DNA of 64,000 nucleotides, from contig QFNC01000024.1 in NCBI GenBank assembly GCA_003240695.1, positions 22,603 to 86,602 on the forward strand, given 5' to 3'. The notes under the pieces were generated by a model that did not search any database, was not told the origin of the DNA, and saw nothing but the letters and a program-made list of their open reading frames with translations. Below, in pieces: positions 36,578-44,421 of the stretch. The stretch comes from Pseudoxanthomonas suwonensis (GTDB lineage Bacteria > Pseudomonadota > Gammaproteobacteria > Xanthomonadales > Xanthomonadaceae). Each line of letters starts with the position of its first letter. Positions within the stretch are counted from its first letter, which is position 1. The position numbers and the translations under genes are program-made.

Positions 36578-37420
36578 ATGAAGAGATTCGCCGCCCCGAT
36601 TCTGCTGATCCTTGCCCTGGCCGCCTGCAACGACAGCCCGGCTCCCGGTGCGCCGGGCTCCGCCGGCAGCACATCCAGTGAAGGCGGTTTCGTGCCGGCC
36701 GCCGCCAGCGCGCCCACCGCCGACGATCAGGCACTGGCCACCGAAGCCGCCGGCAAGGTCACCGAACTGGCCGCGTTGGCCGCGCAAAGTCCGCCGCCGG
36801 TGGCCGGCACCGATTACCTGCTGATTCCGGGCGGCCAGCCGTTCCAGCCGGTGCCGGGCAAGATCGAACTGGCGGAAGTGTTTGCCTACACCTGCTCGCA
36901 CTGCTTCGCTTTCGAGCCGTTGATGCGCGCCTGGGCCAAGTCGCTGCCCGACGACGTGAGCGTGCAGTACGTGCCGGCCGTGTTCGGCGGCCCGGGCGAT
37001 GCCTACGCCAGCGCGTACTACGCGGCCGAGTCCCTGGGCGTGCTTGACCGCACGCACGATGCGCTGTACCGCGCCATCCACGTCGATCACAGCTTCAAGC
37101 AAGGCACGGCCGACGAAATCGCCGCCTTCATGGGCCACTACGGTGTTGACAGCGCCCAGTTCGAAAGCGTGATGCAGAGTTTCGCCGTACTGAACAAGCT
37201 GAAGCGCAGCCAGCAGTTCATGCTGCAAAGCAAGATCGATGGCACACCCACACTGGTGGTGAACGGCAAGTACCACGTGCTGGGCAAGACCCGCGACGAC
37301 CAAGTGCGCATCGCCAACCAGCTGATCGCGCAGGAACGTGCGGCCGGTGCCACCGCCGCCGCCACTGCGTCCCCTGCAGCTGCTCCGGCGACGGCCTCGG
37401 AGCCGGCCCCGGCGCAGTAA
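36578..37420 (+). CDS. DsbA-type lipoprotein, second copy
   Basis: A 280-residue thioredoxin-fold protein related to the preceding gene. It has a lipoprotein signal (LILALAACNDS, C17), a long low-complexity linker to about residue 75 and an Ala-rich tail. The active site is C106-S-H-C109 in FAYTCSHCFAF rather than CPHC, and the cis-proline loop is KIDGTPTLVVNG. The changed dipeptide and membrane anchor suggest a different redox potential or client set. It follows the first copy in the same direction. Confidence 0.88.
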   Translation: MKRFAAPILLILALAACNDSPAPGAPGSAGSTSSEGGFVPAAASAPTADDQALATEAAGKVTELAALAAQSPPPVAGTDYLLIPGGQPFQPVPGKIELAEVFAYTCSHCFAFEPLMRAWAKSLPDDVSVQYVPAVFGGPGDAYASAYYAAESLGVLDRTHDALYRAIHVDHSFKQGTADEIAAFMGHYGVDSAQFESVMQSFAVLNKLKRSQQFMLQSKIDGTPTLVVNGKYHVLGKTRDDQVRIANQLIAQERAAGATAAATASPAAAPATASEPAPAQ

Positions 37421-37440
37421 AGCATCCCCCCCGATACGCC

Positions 37441-38211
37441 ATGGCAGCAGAGACGCGCACCCTGCGGCTGCTCAGCGCCAACATCCAGGCGGGGTCCAGC
37501 ACGCGCGGCTATGCCGATTACGTGTCGCGCAGCTGGTCGCACGTGCTGCCGGCCGGCAACAAGCGCGGCGCGCTGGATGCCATCGCCCAGCTGGCCGGCG
37601 AGCACGACATCGTCGGCCTGAACGAGGCCGACCCCGGCAGCCTGCGCTCCGGCTTCACCAACCAGACCCACTACCTGGCCGAACGCGGCGGCTTCAATTT
37701 CTGGAGCCACCAGCCCAACCGCAGCGTCGGCGGCGTCGCCTCCAGCGCCAACGGCCTGCTGAGCCGGCTGGAACCGCTGGACGTGGCCGACCATCCGCTG
37801 CCCGGACGCCTGGCCGGACGCGGCCTGCTGGTGGCGCGTTTCGGGCGTGGCGACGCGGGCTTGACCATCGCCATCGCGCATCTGGCGCTGGGAGCGCAAT
37901 CGCGCCTTGCGCAGTTGAGCTTCATCGCCGAGGTGCTGCAGGATCACCCGCACGCGGTGCTGATGGGCGACTTCAACTGCACCCTGGAACAACCGGAGAT
38001 GGCGGTGCTGTTTCGCCAGACACGCCTGCAGCCGCCCAGCTGCCCCCCGGTACTGACGTTCCCGTCGTGGCGGCCGCAGCGGGCCATCGACCACATCCTG
38101 GCCACCGACACCCTGCCCTGCGAAGGCCTGCAGGCGCTGGCGGCGGCGAAATCGGACCATCTGGCGCTGTCGGTGCGGCTGCAGGTGCCGGAGGCGGCGC
38201 TGCGGGTGTAA
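37441..38211 (+). CDS. Endonuclease/exonuclease/phosphatase (EEP) family protein
   Basis: A 256-residue protein without a clear signal peptide. The EEP catalytic series is visible: LLSANIQAG at the start, IVGLNEADPGS (metal Glu), LMGDFNCTLEQPEM (Asp/Asn pair) and the closing AKSDHLALSV (catalytic His). Members hydrolyse phosphodiesters in nucleic acids, lipids or sugars, so substrate is open. It starts 20 bases after the second dsbA gene and probably belongs to that transcript. Confidence 0.88.
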   Translation: MAAETRTLRLLSANIQAGSSTRGYADYVSRSWSHVLPAGNKRGALDAIAQLAGEHDIVGLNEADPGSLRSGFTNQTHYLAERGGFNFWSHQPNRSVGGVASSANGLLSRLEPLDVADHPLPGRLAGRGLLVARFGRGDAGLTIAIAHLALGAQSRLAQLSFIAEVLQDHPHAVLMGDFNCTLEQPEMAVLFRQTRLQPPSCPPVLTFPSWRPQRAIDHILATDTLPCEGLQALAAAKSDHLALSVRLQVPEAALRV

Positions 38212-38224
38212 TCAGCGAGGACGT

Positions 38225-38692
38225 ATGCGACTTTCCAAGATGCTTTCCAGCAATCCGGTCAAAGGCGCCTTGCTATTCGCCATCGCAGGCCCTCCAATTG
38301 GCTCGTTTCTTGTGACTATGACCATAGCCCTTCCTTTCGCAATTCGGCTGACAATCCACAAGAGTTTCTTGATGGCGGCAATGGTGCTTTTTATCCCGAT
38401 CGGTGTCGCGGCATTCTCCTTTCTATTTGGCGCGATTCCAGCCGCACTGTCTGGAATTGTCGTAGGCATTCTGAGAACAAGATTGTCCCCGTTTTCCGGA
38501 GCGATCATCTCTGGAGCCGTTGCTGCCCTGATAACATTGTTTTTCTTCGCGTTCCTGATGTCGCCACCCGGCATACCCGACATCCAGAATGCGCTCGAAG
38601 ACAGTCCGGACACGCTTGCATTATTTGGCCTATTCGCCTTCGTTGGCGGCTTTATTGTTGGCCATTTATTTTTGAAACACCAAGGCAACTGA
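38225..38692 (+). CDS. Hypothetical membrane protein
   Basis: The 155-residue protein is almost entirely hydrophobic, with four predicted helices (around GALLFAIAGPPIGSFLV, AAMVLFIPIGVAAFSFLFG, AIISGAVAALITLFFFAF and LFAFVGGFIVGHLF). No motif or homologous family is recognisable to me. G+C is visibly lower than in the preceding genes, and it opens a patch of orphan genes up to 40.2 kb, which suggests recent acquisition. Confidence 0.6.
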   Translation: MRLSKMLSSNPVKGALLFAIAGPPIGSFLVTMTIALPFAIRLTIHKSFLMAAMVLFIPIGVAAFSFLFGAIPAALSGIVVGILRTRLSPFSGAIISGAVAALITLFFFAFLMSPPGIPDIQNALEDSPDTLALFGLFAFVGGFIVGHLFLKHQGN

Positions 38693-38791
38693 CCCAAGTC
38701 AAAGCCGATCCTCGCTTCGCACGCCCATTCTTCGATACTGCGTCGCACACCAGATTAGGACGCCTAATTGCTACGTCCAGTTATTGACGCC

Positions 38792-38890
38792 ATGATTCCA
38801 GAAGACATCAAAGCAGAGATCATCCGTCGCCTCTAAGCGGCGGAACGCAAGCACGATGTCCGCGTCCTGATGGCGATCGAGTCAGGCCGC
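38792..38890 (+). pseudogene. Remnant of a YcgL-type nucleotidyltransferase
   Basis: Reading from ATG 38792, the frame gives MIPEDIKAEIIRRL, an in-frame TAA at 38834-38836, then AERKHDVRVLMAIESGRRAL. Predicted nucleotidyltransferases of this family start with a helix followed by EHDVRVLYACESGSRAW, so the match covers the first ~30 residues, interrupted by a stop, after which the sequence decays. The catalytic DSDYDVR part is not seen. It lies in the stretch 38693-39024, which otherwise contains nothing I can assign. Confidence 0.55.
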
Positions 38891-39024
38891 AGGGCACTGC
38901 GCGCCGGGGATTCGACGGGCCCTTCGGGCCTAATGGGCGGCTCTTCCATCGCTTCCAAGACAACGGCCGTCTTTGGGCCGGTGAGGCCATCGTATCCGAA
39001 CTCGCCGGACGGGCCGATGCCGCC

Positions 39025-39531
39025 ATGACAGGGGATGCGCAGATGGATGCGATACCCCTGGCCGCTGTGATAAAGTCCACCGAACGCGGCATCGTTGCAA
39101 ACGGCATGAATCTTGATTTCCGATCGCGATTGGACCAGTGGCCCCTGGAGAAATGGAAAAGGCTCTCCAGGATCGTGTGCATTCCCCTCGTTCCGGTCAT
39201 CCTGGTTCTCGTGATATTCGGATTCCCGCTTCTGGGCAACCTGGCGTTCTTCCTTGTTTCGGATTTCCTGACCGACGGCTGCAGGACGACGAGCGAAGGT
39301 TTTCCCGTGGACTGCTTCCGTTACGGGCTGGACATGGGCGGCCTGGTGCGCGGCTACGCCCTGGGAATTTTCCTGCTCGGCATCATCAATCCCATGCTCG
39401 CGTACGGGATCGTGACCCATTTCATTCCCGTCTACATCCTGGTTCCATGGATCATACTTGCGTGGTACCTGCGCAGGCGCGTCAAGAAAGGCGTCGCCTT
39501 GGAGAAATCACGTGTCAGCGAGAATCCCTGA
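39025..39531 (+). CDS. Hypothetical membrane protein
   Basis: Up to 168 residues, with two or three hydrophobic segments (near IPLVPVILVLVIFGFPLLG, YALGIFLLGIINPMLA and FIPVYILVPWIILAWYL) and a basic C terminus (RRRVKKG). The start is uncertain: 39025, 39043 and 39106 (MNLDFRS) are all possible, and the N-terminal part before the first helix may be leftover sequence from the degenerate region upstream. I do not recognise the family. Confidence 0.5.
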   Translation: MTGDAQMDAIPLAAVIKSTERGIVANGMNLDFRSRLDQWPLEKWKRLSRIVCIPLVPVILVLVIFGFPLLGNLAFFLVSDFLTDGCRTTSEGFPVDCFRYGLDMGGLVRGYALGIFLLGIINPMLAYGIVTHFIPVYILVPWIILAWYLRRRVKKGVALEKSRVSENP

Positions 39532-39754
39532 TCGATCCGGATGTCCCTTGCACGAGGCGATGCCCGGCAGAATCCATCGGGCACGCGATTGACCGGCGTC
39601 GATTGGAAACGCCGGCCGGGCTGTTCAGTCTTTCCCGGAATTCCAGGCATTGGTTCAATCCGAACCGGCTTCGCCACCCTCGAATGCGTGATAGCATTTG
39701 CCGGAAGACATGCCAACGCACATCCTAGGCGCCAGGAAAAAGGAAGAAGCATCC

Positions 39755-40207
39755 ATGCTAATTCGAGCACTGACTCGCAGTTCGATTTTCTTGGCCGTCG
39801 CGGGCTGTTCTGCGGCGCCCGTGGCAACCGAACGCACGCATCCGGATGGCGCCGCCGCTGATTTCGGGCTGACCATCCAGAACGCGATCAACGTGTGCAA
39901 GCCGCAAGGTCAGCAGGAGTACCTGTCGCTGCTCGTCTGCCCCGACGGCCAACACCCGGCATTCGACAGGATCGGAAGCGTCGGCCTGCGGAACGAGCCG
40001 CCGGAAAACGCGAGCAGGGATGAAGTTGAAAGGCGGCTGGTCAGGCAGATGACATACGAGCCGCTCGGGCCGAACGATACCGATTTCCACATGGTGGATG
40101 CGTACCGCCTGCAGTGTGGCGACAGGTCGACCACCGTTTATCTCGACATGTATCACTGTGGCGAGCCGATGCCGCAGAAGGCACCAAACGGATTCACCCA
40201 CCTGTAA
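39755..40207 (+). CDS. Putative small lipoprotein
   Basis: A 150-residue protein starting at 39755 (MLIRALTRSS) behind a purine-rich AGGAAGAAG stretch. The N terminus ends in AVAGC, a lipobox with acylation at C18. The mature part contains four more cysteines (VCKPQ, LVCPDG, LQCGD, YHCGE) that may pair. I cannot assign a function. It is the last of the small orphan genes of this patch. Confidence 0.6.
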   Translation: MLIRALTRSSIFLAVAGCSAAPVATERTHPDGAAADFGLTIQNAINVCKPQGQQEYLSLLVCPDGQHPAFDRIGSVGLRNEPPENASRDEVERRLVRQMTYEPLGPNDTDFHMVDAYRLQCGDRSTTVYLDMYHCGEPMPQKAPNGFTHL

Positions 40208-40452
40208 TCCCCCCCTTCGGCAGGACACACTGCGGTGCCGGGCCTGAATCGCTCCGCTCGATATCAGCCCAGTCGCATTGCACTATGCTGGCAGCCAAGG
40301 AACTGGTTCTGCGACCGATTCCGGCAAATGTGCGTATCGACGATTGGCACCTGGTGCCTGCGACTGAGCCAGCCGGTTCGACGTCAGGTCGACAGCATTG
40401 CGCAAGGCATGACGGCACCGTACTCCATGGGCCTGTCATGCACCGCAGCACC

Positions 40453-40483
40453 GCCGGCAGGCACCCTTCGGTGCACTGCCGGC
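40453..40483. repeat. Large imperfect hairpin after the TonB receptor gene
   Basis: GCCGGCAG-GCACC (40453-40465), loop CTTC, then GGTGC, one bulged A and CTGCCGGC (to 40483) form a 13-bp stem. It lies 15 bases past the 3' end of the minus-strand receptor gene. No T-run follows on either strand, so it is a transcript-end or REP-like hairpin rather than a textbook terminator. The rest of the 290-base interval 40208-40497 shows nothing else I can name. Confidence 0.6.
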
Positions 40484-40497
40484 AGCTCTGACGTCGA

Positions 40498-43371
40498 TCA
40501 GAACCGCAGATCGGCGCGCACGTACCAGTAGCCGCCGCCGGGCAGGTCGTAGGTGGAACCGTCGAAGCTGTTGAGGTTGCACGACAGGCACACCGGCGGG
40601 TCCTTGCCGAACACGTTGCGGCCGCCCACCTGCAGTTGCAGGCCTTTCAGCACGTCCATGCTGTAGCCCAGCTGCAGGTCGTGGAAAGTGGTGGCGCCCA
40701 ACCGGTTCAGGCCGGTGGCGGGATCGTTGCGGCAGATCGGGAAATCGGCCGCATCGCCGCAGGATTCAACCATCGCATCGATGTGGCGCGCGGTCCACGA
40801 CGCCGACCACGGGCCGTGTTCCCACGCCAGCACTGCGCTGGACGCCCATTCGGGAATCGCGCGGGTCACCGGATCGCTGACCACCCAGCCCGGCCGCAGC
40901 GGCTGCACGGTGCCGTCCACGCTTTGCGCGTGGTAGTCCTTCACCCAGCTGTTCATCCAGGTCAGGGTGAAACGGCCGGCGGCGGTGTCCGGCAGCGCCC
41001 ATGTCACGTCGAAGTCCCAGCCGCTGGTGCGGATGCTGGCCAGATTGCCCAGGTAATTGGCGAAGGATTCGATCTGGCTGGTGGAGCCGTTGCGCACGAT
41101 CCCGTTGCAGTAGGCCGGGTCGAGGGTCGCCACGCACAGGTCCAGCTGGCTCTGCGGGTCGATAGCCTGGATCGCGCCATCGATCTGGTGGCGGTAGAAG
41201 GTGACTTCCAGATCCACGCGCCGCGACAGTGCCGTGTCTTCCAGCAACGACGGCGTCCATACCGCACCGGCCGAGAAACTGCGCGAGGTTTCCGGCAGCA
41301 GGGCGCGATTGCCGCCGGTTTCCACGCCAATCTGCGGATCGAACTGGGGGGAGTTGGGGGTGACGCCCAGCGCCGCGCAGTTGGCTGCATTGCCGGTGGC
41401 CGGCACGCCGCGCTGGGTCAGACAGGGATCGACCAGATTGGCATCGAAACGGCTGGCGGCGCCGTACAGCTCGCCGATCGACGGTGCGCGGAAGCCTTCG
41501 GCATAGGTGCTGCGCAGCAGGAATTCGTCGGCAAGCTGCCAGCGGAAGCCGATTTTCGGGGTGAATTCGCCACCGAAGGTGGAATAATCGGAATAGCGCC
41601 CGGCCAGGCTGATGTCGAAGGCCTTGCCGAAGGCCGAATCGCGGAACACGGGGATGCTGAATTCCACGAACACTTCGCTCACGTCGTATTCGCCGGCGGT
41701 GGGCAGCGAGGGCACGCCGTTGTACTCGCCACGCACGGTGGCCGGGTCGGGATGGTATTCGCCCTCGTACTTGCGGTATTCCAGGCCGGTGGCGAAACCG
41801 ACCGGACCGGCCGGCAGGGGGAACAGGTCACCAGTGAGGTTGGCGGTAGCCTGGGTCAGGGTCTGTTCGCTGCGGTCGCGGAACACCGGGCTGATCCAGC
41901 CCAGCATCTCCGGCGTGATGGTGTCGAAGCCGAAGATGTCCAGCGGCACGCAGCCGCTGACGGTGGCGCACACGGCCGGGTCCAGTGCCTGGGCGATGCG
42001 CAGGCTGTTGTAGCTGCCGCGGTTTTCCTGCTCGGCGCGGTTGCGGGCCCAGCCCAGGTTGACGTCCCAGGCCCAGCGCGCATCGGTGCCGAAGGTGCCT
42101 TCCAATCCGGTGCCGGCGTACAGCGTGTCCACCTGCTGATCGAACAGGCGCGGCCCGCCTTCGGTGGGGCGACGGCGGATGGTCTGGATGTTGCTGGAAT
42201 CCAGGGTGAATCCGAACGGGTTGTACGGATTGCTGCCGGGAATCACCACCTCGGCGGTATAGACCGACCCGGCGCCCGGTCCCAGATCGATCGGTTCCGG
42301 TGCGGCGCGGTTGCGTGATTCGCGGCGGTTGGCCAACGCGCGTGCATACCAGCGCAGGTTGTCGGACACATCCACCCGCACCTGGCCGAACAGACCGGCA
42401 CGGCGCGAGGGGCTCAGCACCAGGTTGTAGGGCGCGTAATTGAAGGCGTCGTCGGCACCGAAGCAGTGGAACCCGTCGGTGCGCGGGGTGCCGGAGCCGC
42501 AGTCGGGCAGGCCCGGCGTGTAGGCCGGATTGGTCAGCCCTGCATTTGTGGTGAGGTCGTAGGCATTGCCGGACGGATCGGTGAAGCGGAAGCGCCCGCC
42601 GGGCACGCGCGAGCTGCCCAGCGCGTTGCCGGTGCCGAATACCGGCTCGCGGGTGCGGGCGCGGTCGCTGGAGGACACCGCCTTCTGGTCGAACACGCTG
42701 CCGCCCAGGAACCATGCGGCACGGCCGGCTTCGCCGCCCCAGGCCAGGTCGAGGCCGGCGGTTTCGCCGTCGCCGGGTGCGTATTGGCCGTAGTTCACCG
42801 ATATCTGCGCGCCATCGAAACTGCGCCGGGTGATGATGTTGACCACGCCGGCAATGGCATCGGAGCCGTACAGCGACGAGGCGCCGTCCTCCAGCACTTC
42901 GATGCGTTCCACGATGGCCAGCGGAATGGTGTTCAAGTCCACTGCCGCGCCCACGCCGGAGGCGGAGGACTCGTTCACCCAGCGCATGCCGTCCACCAGC
43001 ACCAGCACGCGCTTGGCGCCCAGCCCGCGCAGGTCCACAGTGGTGGCGCCGGCACCCACGCCGCTGCCGTCGGAAGGAAAGCCGTCGTTGCCCGAGGCGT
43101 TGCGCTTGCCGTTGAACGACGACGCCGAACCGGTCAGGTTCTGCACGATGTCGCCGATGGAGGTCTGCCCGGTGCGCGCGATGTCCTCGCGGGTCAGTAC
43201 CTGCACAGGCACGTGGTTTTCCAGTTCGGCCTTCCTGATACGGGTGCCGGTGACCTGCACGGTGTCCAGCGTGCGCGCTTCATCGGCGGCGGCGGGTTGC
43301 TGGGCATGGGCCAGCACGGGAAGGGCCAGCAGAACGGCCAGCGCAAGCGGCTGGCGTGGCATCACGATCAT
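40498..43371 (-). CDS. TonB-dependent outer-membrane receptor
   Basis: A 957-residue receptor starting at ATG 43371, with AGGAG ten bases upstream, and a signal peptide ending near LAHAQ. The TonB box region is TLDTVQVTGTRI. The plug domain follows (PVQVLTREDIARTGQTSIGD, cut at its core; VDLRGLGAKRVLVLVDG; EDGASSLYGSDAIAGVVNIIT). A 22-strand barrel ends in a terminal aromatic, WYVRADLRF. It is of the large xanthomonad type without an N-terminal signalling extension. The ligand is unknown; no sugar- or iron-utilisation genes lie beside it. Confidence 0.93.
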   Translation of the reverse strand: MIVMPRQPLALAVLLALPVLAHAQQPAAADEARTLDTVQVTGTRIRKAELENHVPVQVLTREDIARTGQTSIGDIVQNLTGSASSFNGKRNASGNDGFPSDGSGVGAGATTVDLRGLGAKRVLVLVDGMRWVNESSASGVGAAVDLNTIPLAIVERIEVLEDGASSLYGSDAIAGVVNIITRRSFDGAQISVNYGQYAPGDGETAGLDLAWGGEAGRAAWFLGGSVFDQKAVSSSDRARTREPVFGTGNALGSSRVPGGRFRFTDPSGNAYDLTTNAGLTNPAYTPGLPDCGSGTPRTDGFHCFGADDAFNYAPYNLVLSPSRRAGLFGQVRVDVSDNLRWYARALANRRESRNRAAPEPIDLGPGAGSVYTAEVVIPGSNPYNPFGFTLDSSNIQTIRRRPTEGGPRLFDQQVDTLYAGTGLEGTFGTDARWAWDVNLGWARNRAEQENRGSYNSLRIAQALDPAVCATVSGCVPLDIFGFDTITPEMLGWISPVFRDRSEQTLTQATANLTGDLFPLPAGPVGFATGLEYRKYEGEYHPDPATVRGEYNGVPSLPTAGEYDVSEVFVEFSIPVFRDSAFGKAFDISLAGRYSDYSTFGGEFTPKIGFRWQLADEFLLRSTYAEGFRAPSIGELYGAASRFDANLVDPCLTQRGVPATGNAANCAALGVTPNSPQFDPQIGVETGGNRALLPETSRSFSAGAVWTPSLLEDTALSRRVDLEVTFYRHQIDGAIQAIDPQSQLDLCVATLDPAYCNGIVRNGSTSQIESFANYLGNLASIRTSGWDFDVTWALPDTAAGRFTLTWMNSWVKDYHAQSVDGTVQPLRPGWVVSDPVTRAIPEWASSAVLAWEHGPWSASWTARHIDAMVESCGDAADFPICRNDPATGLNRLGATTFHDLQLGYSMDVLKGLQLQVGGRNVFGKDPPVCLSCNLNSFDGSTYDLPGGGYWYVRADLRF

Positions 43372-43492
43372 GGGTGGTGTTCTCCTGCGAACGGGTGGCG
43401 GTACGAATCGACGATCCATGCAATCCGCGTCCCCCTCACGCGCAGTGCAGCCGCGTTGTAACCAATCGGCAACAAACTGGCAAGCACCACCG

Positions 43493-44305
43493 TCACGCTG
43501 CCAGCGATGGCCATACCAGACTGGCCGCCACCAGCATCAGAAAGGCCACGAAAATGCGCTTCAACGCAGCCCCGCTCACGGCATGCGCCAGCCGCACGCC
43601 CCACGGCGCGGCCACGATCGAAGCGAGTGCCACAGCGATCGCCGCCGGCAGGTACACGTAACCGATGGCCTGTTCCGGCAAGGCACCGGCCGGCGCATTC
43701 GCCATGTAACCGGCGGCGCTGGCCAGCCCGATGGCCACCCCGCAGGCCGACGAGGTGCCCACCGCCTGCACCGGCCGCACGCCCCGCCACACCAGCAAGG
43801 GTACGGTCATGCTGCCGCCGCCGATGCCCACCACCGCCGACATCGCACCGATCAGGCTGCCCGCCAGCGTGAATCCCGGCCCCTCCGGTTCGATCCGCGG
43901 CTGTTCGGCATCGTCCGCCCGCGGCTTGCCGAACAGCATCTGCATCGCGGCCAGAAAACAGTACCCGGCCACCAGCCAGCGCAGCACCGCGCCATCCAGC
44001 GCCACCGCCACGACACTGCCCAGCCAGCCACCCAGCAGCAGGCCCGGCACCATCCACGCCACCGTGCGCCACAGCACGCTGCCACGCCGATGGTGCGACG
44101 CCGCCGACGACAGCGCCGTCAGCACGATGCTGGCCAACGCGCTGGCCAGCGCTGCATGCATCGCCGCCTGCACTGGCACGCCGTGATGAGGCAATATCCA
44201 AGCCAGCGCCGCCACCAGCACCAGCCCGCCGCCAATGCCCAGCAGTCCGGCCAGGATGCCGGCCACCGCGCCCAGCACGGGAAACATCCACAGGCTGTCC
44301 AGCAT
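43493..44305 (-). CDS. TauE/SafE-family permease
   Basis: A 270-residue integral membrane protein with eight predicted helices in two related halves, each with a glycine-rich signature: AGILAGLLGIGGGLVLV near the start and AMSAVVGIGGGSMTVPLLV in the middle. This is the TauE/SafE sulfite/anion exporter pattern. The transported ion cannot be inferred. It lies 121 bases upstream of the TonB receptor on the same strand. Confidence 0.9.
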   Translation of the reverse strand: MLDSLWMFPVLGAVAGILAGLLGIGGGLVLVAALAWILPHHGVPVQAAMHAALASALASIVLTALSSAASHHRRGSVLWRTVAWMVPGLLLGGWLGSVVAVALDGAVLRWLVAGYCFLAAMQMLFGKPRADDAEQPRIEPEGPGFTLAGSLIGAMSAVVGIGGGSMTVPLLVWRGVRPVQAVGTSSACGVAIGLASAAGYMANAPAGALPEQAIGYVYLPAAIAVALASIVAAPWGVRLAHAVSGAALKRIFVAFLMLVAASLVWPSLAA

Positions 44306-44421
44306 GCGCGTCGTTCACCTCTATTGATATGCGTGATGATGCCGCTTCGGCACAGTGTACGAAGCCGTGCATGCTGCGGCGGTCATCCGGCCGGCGCGGC
44401 GGCTCGGCTATAGTCCCCGCC

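Noticed and set aside
38225..40207. Prophage remnant
   Set aside because: No integrase, capsid, tail, lysis or attachment-site signature was found.
40453..40483. Rho-independent terminator of the TonB receptor
   Set aside because: The stem is strong but there is no T-run on either side, so it is listed as a hairpin only.
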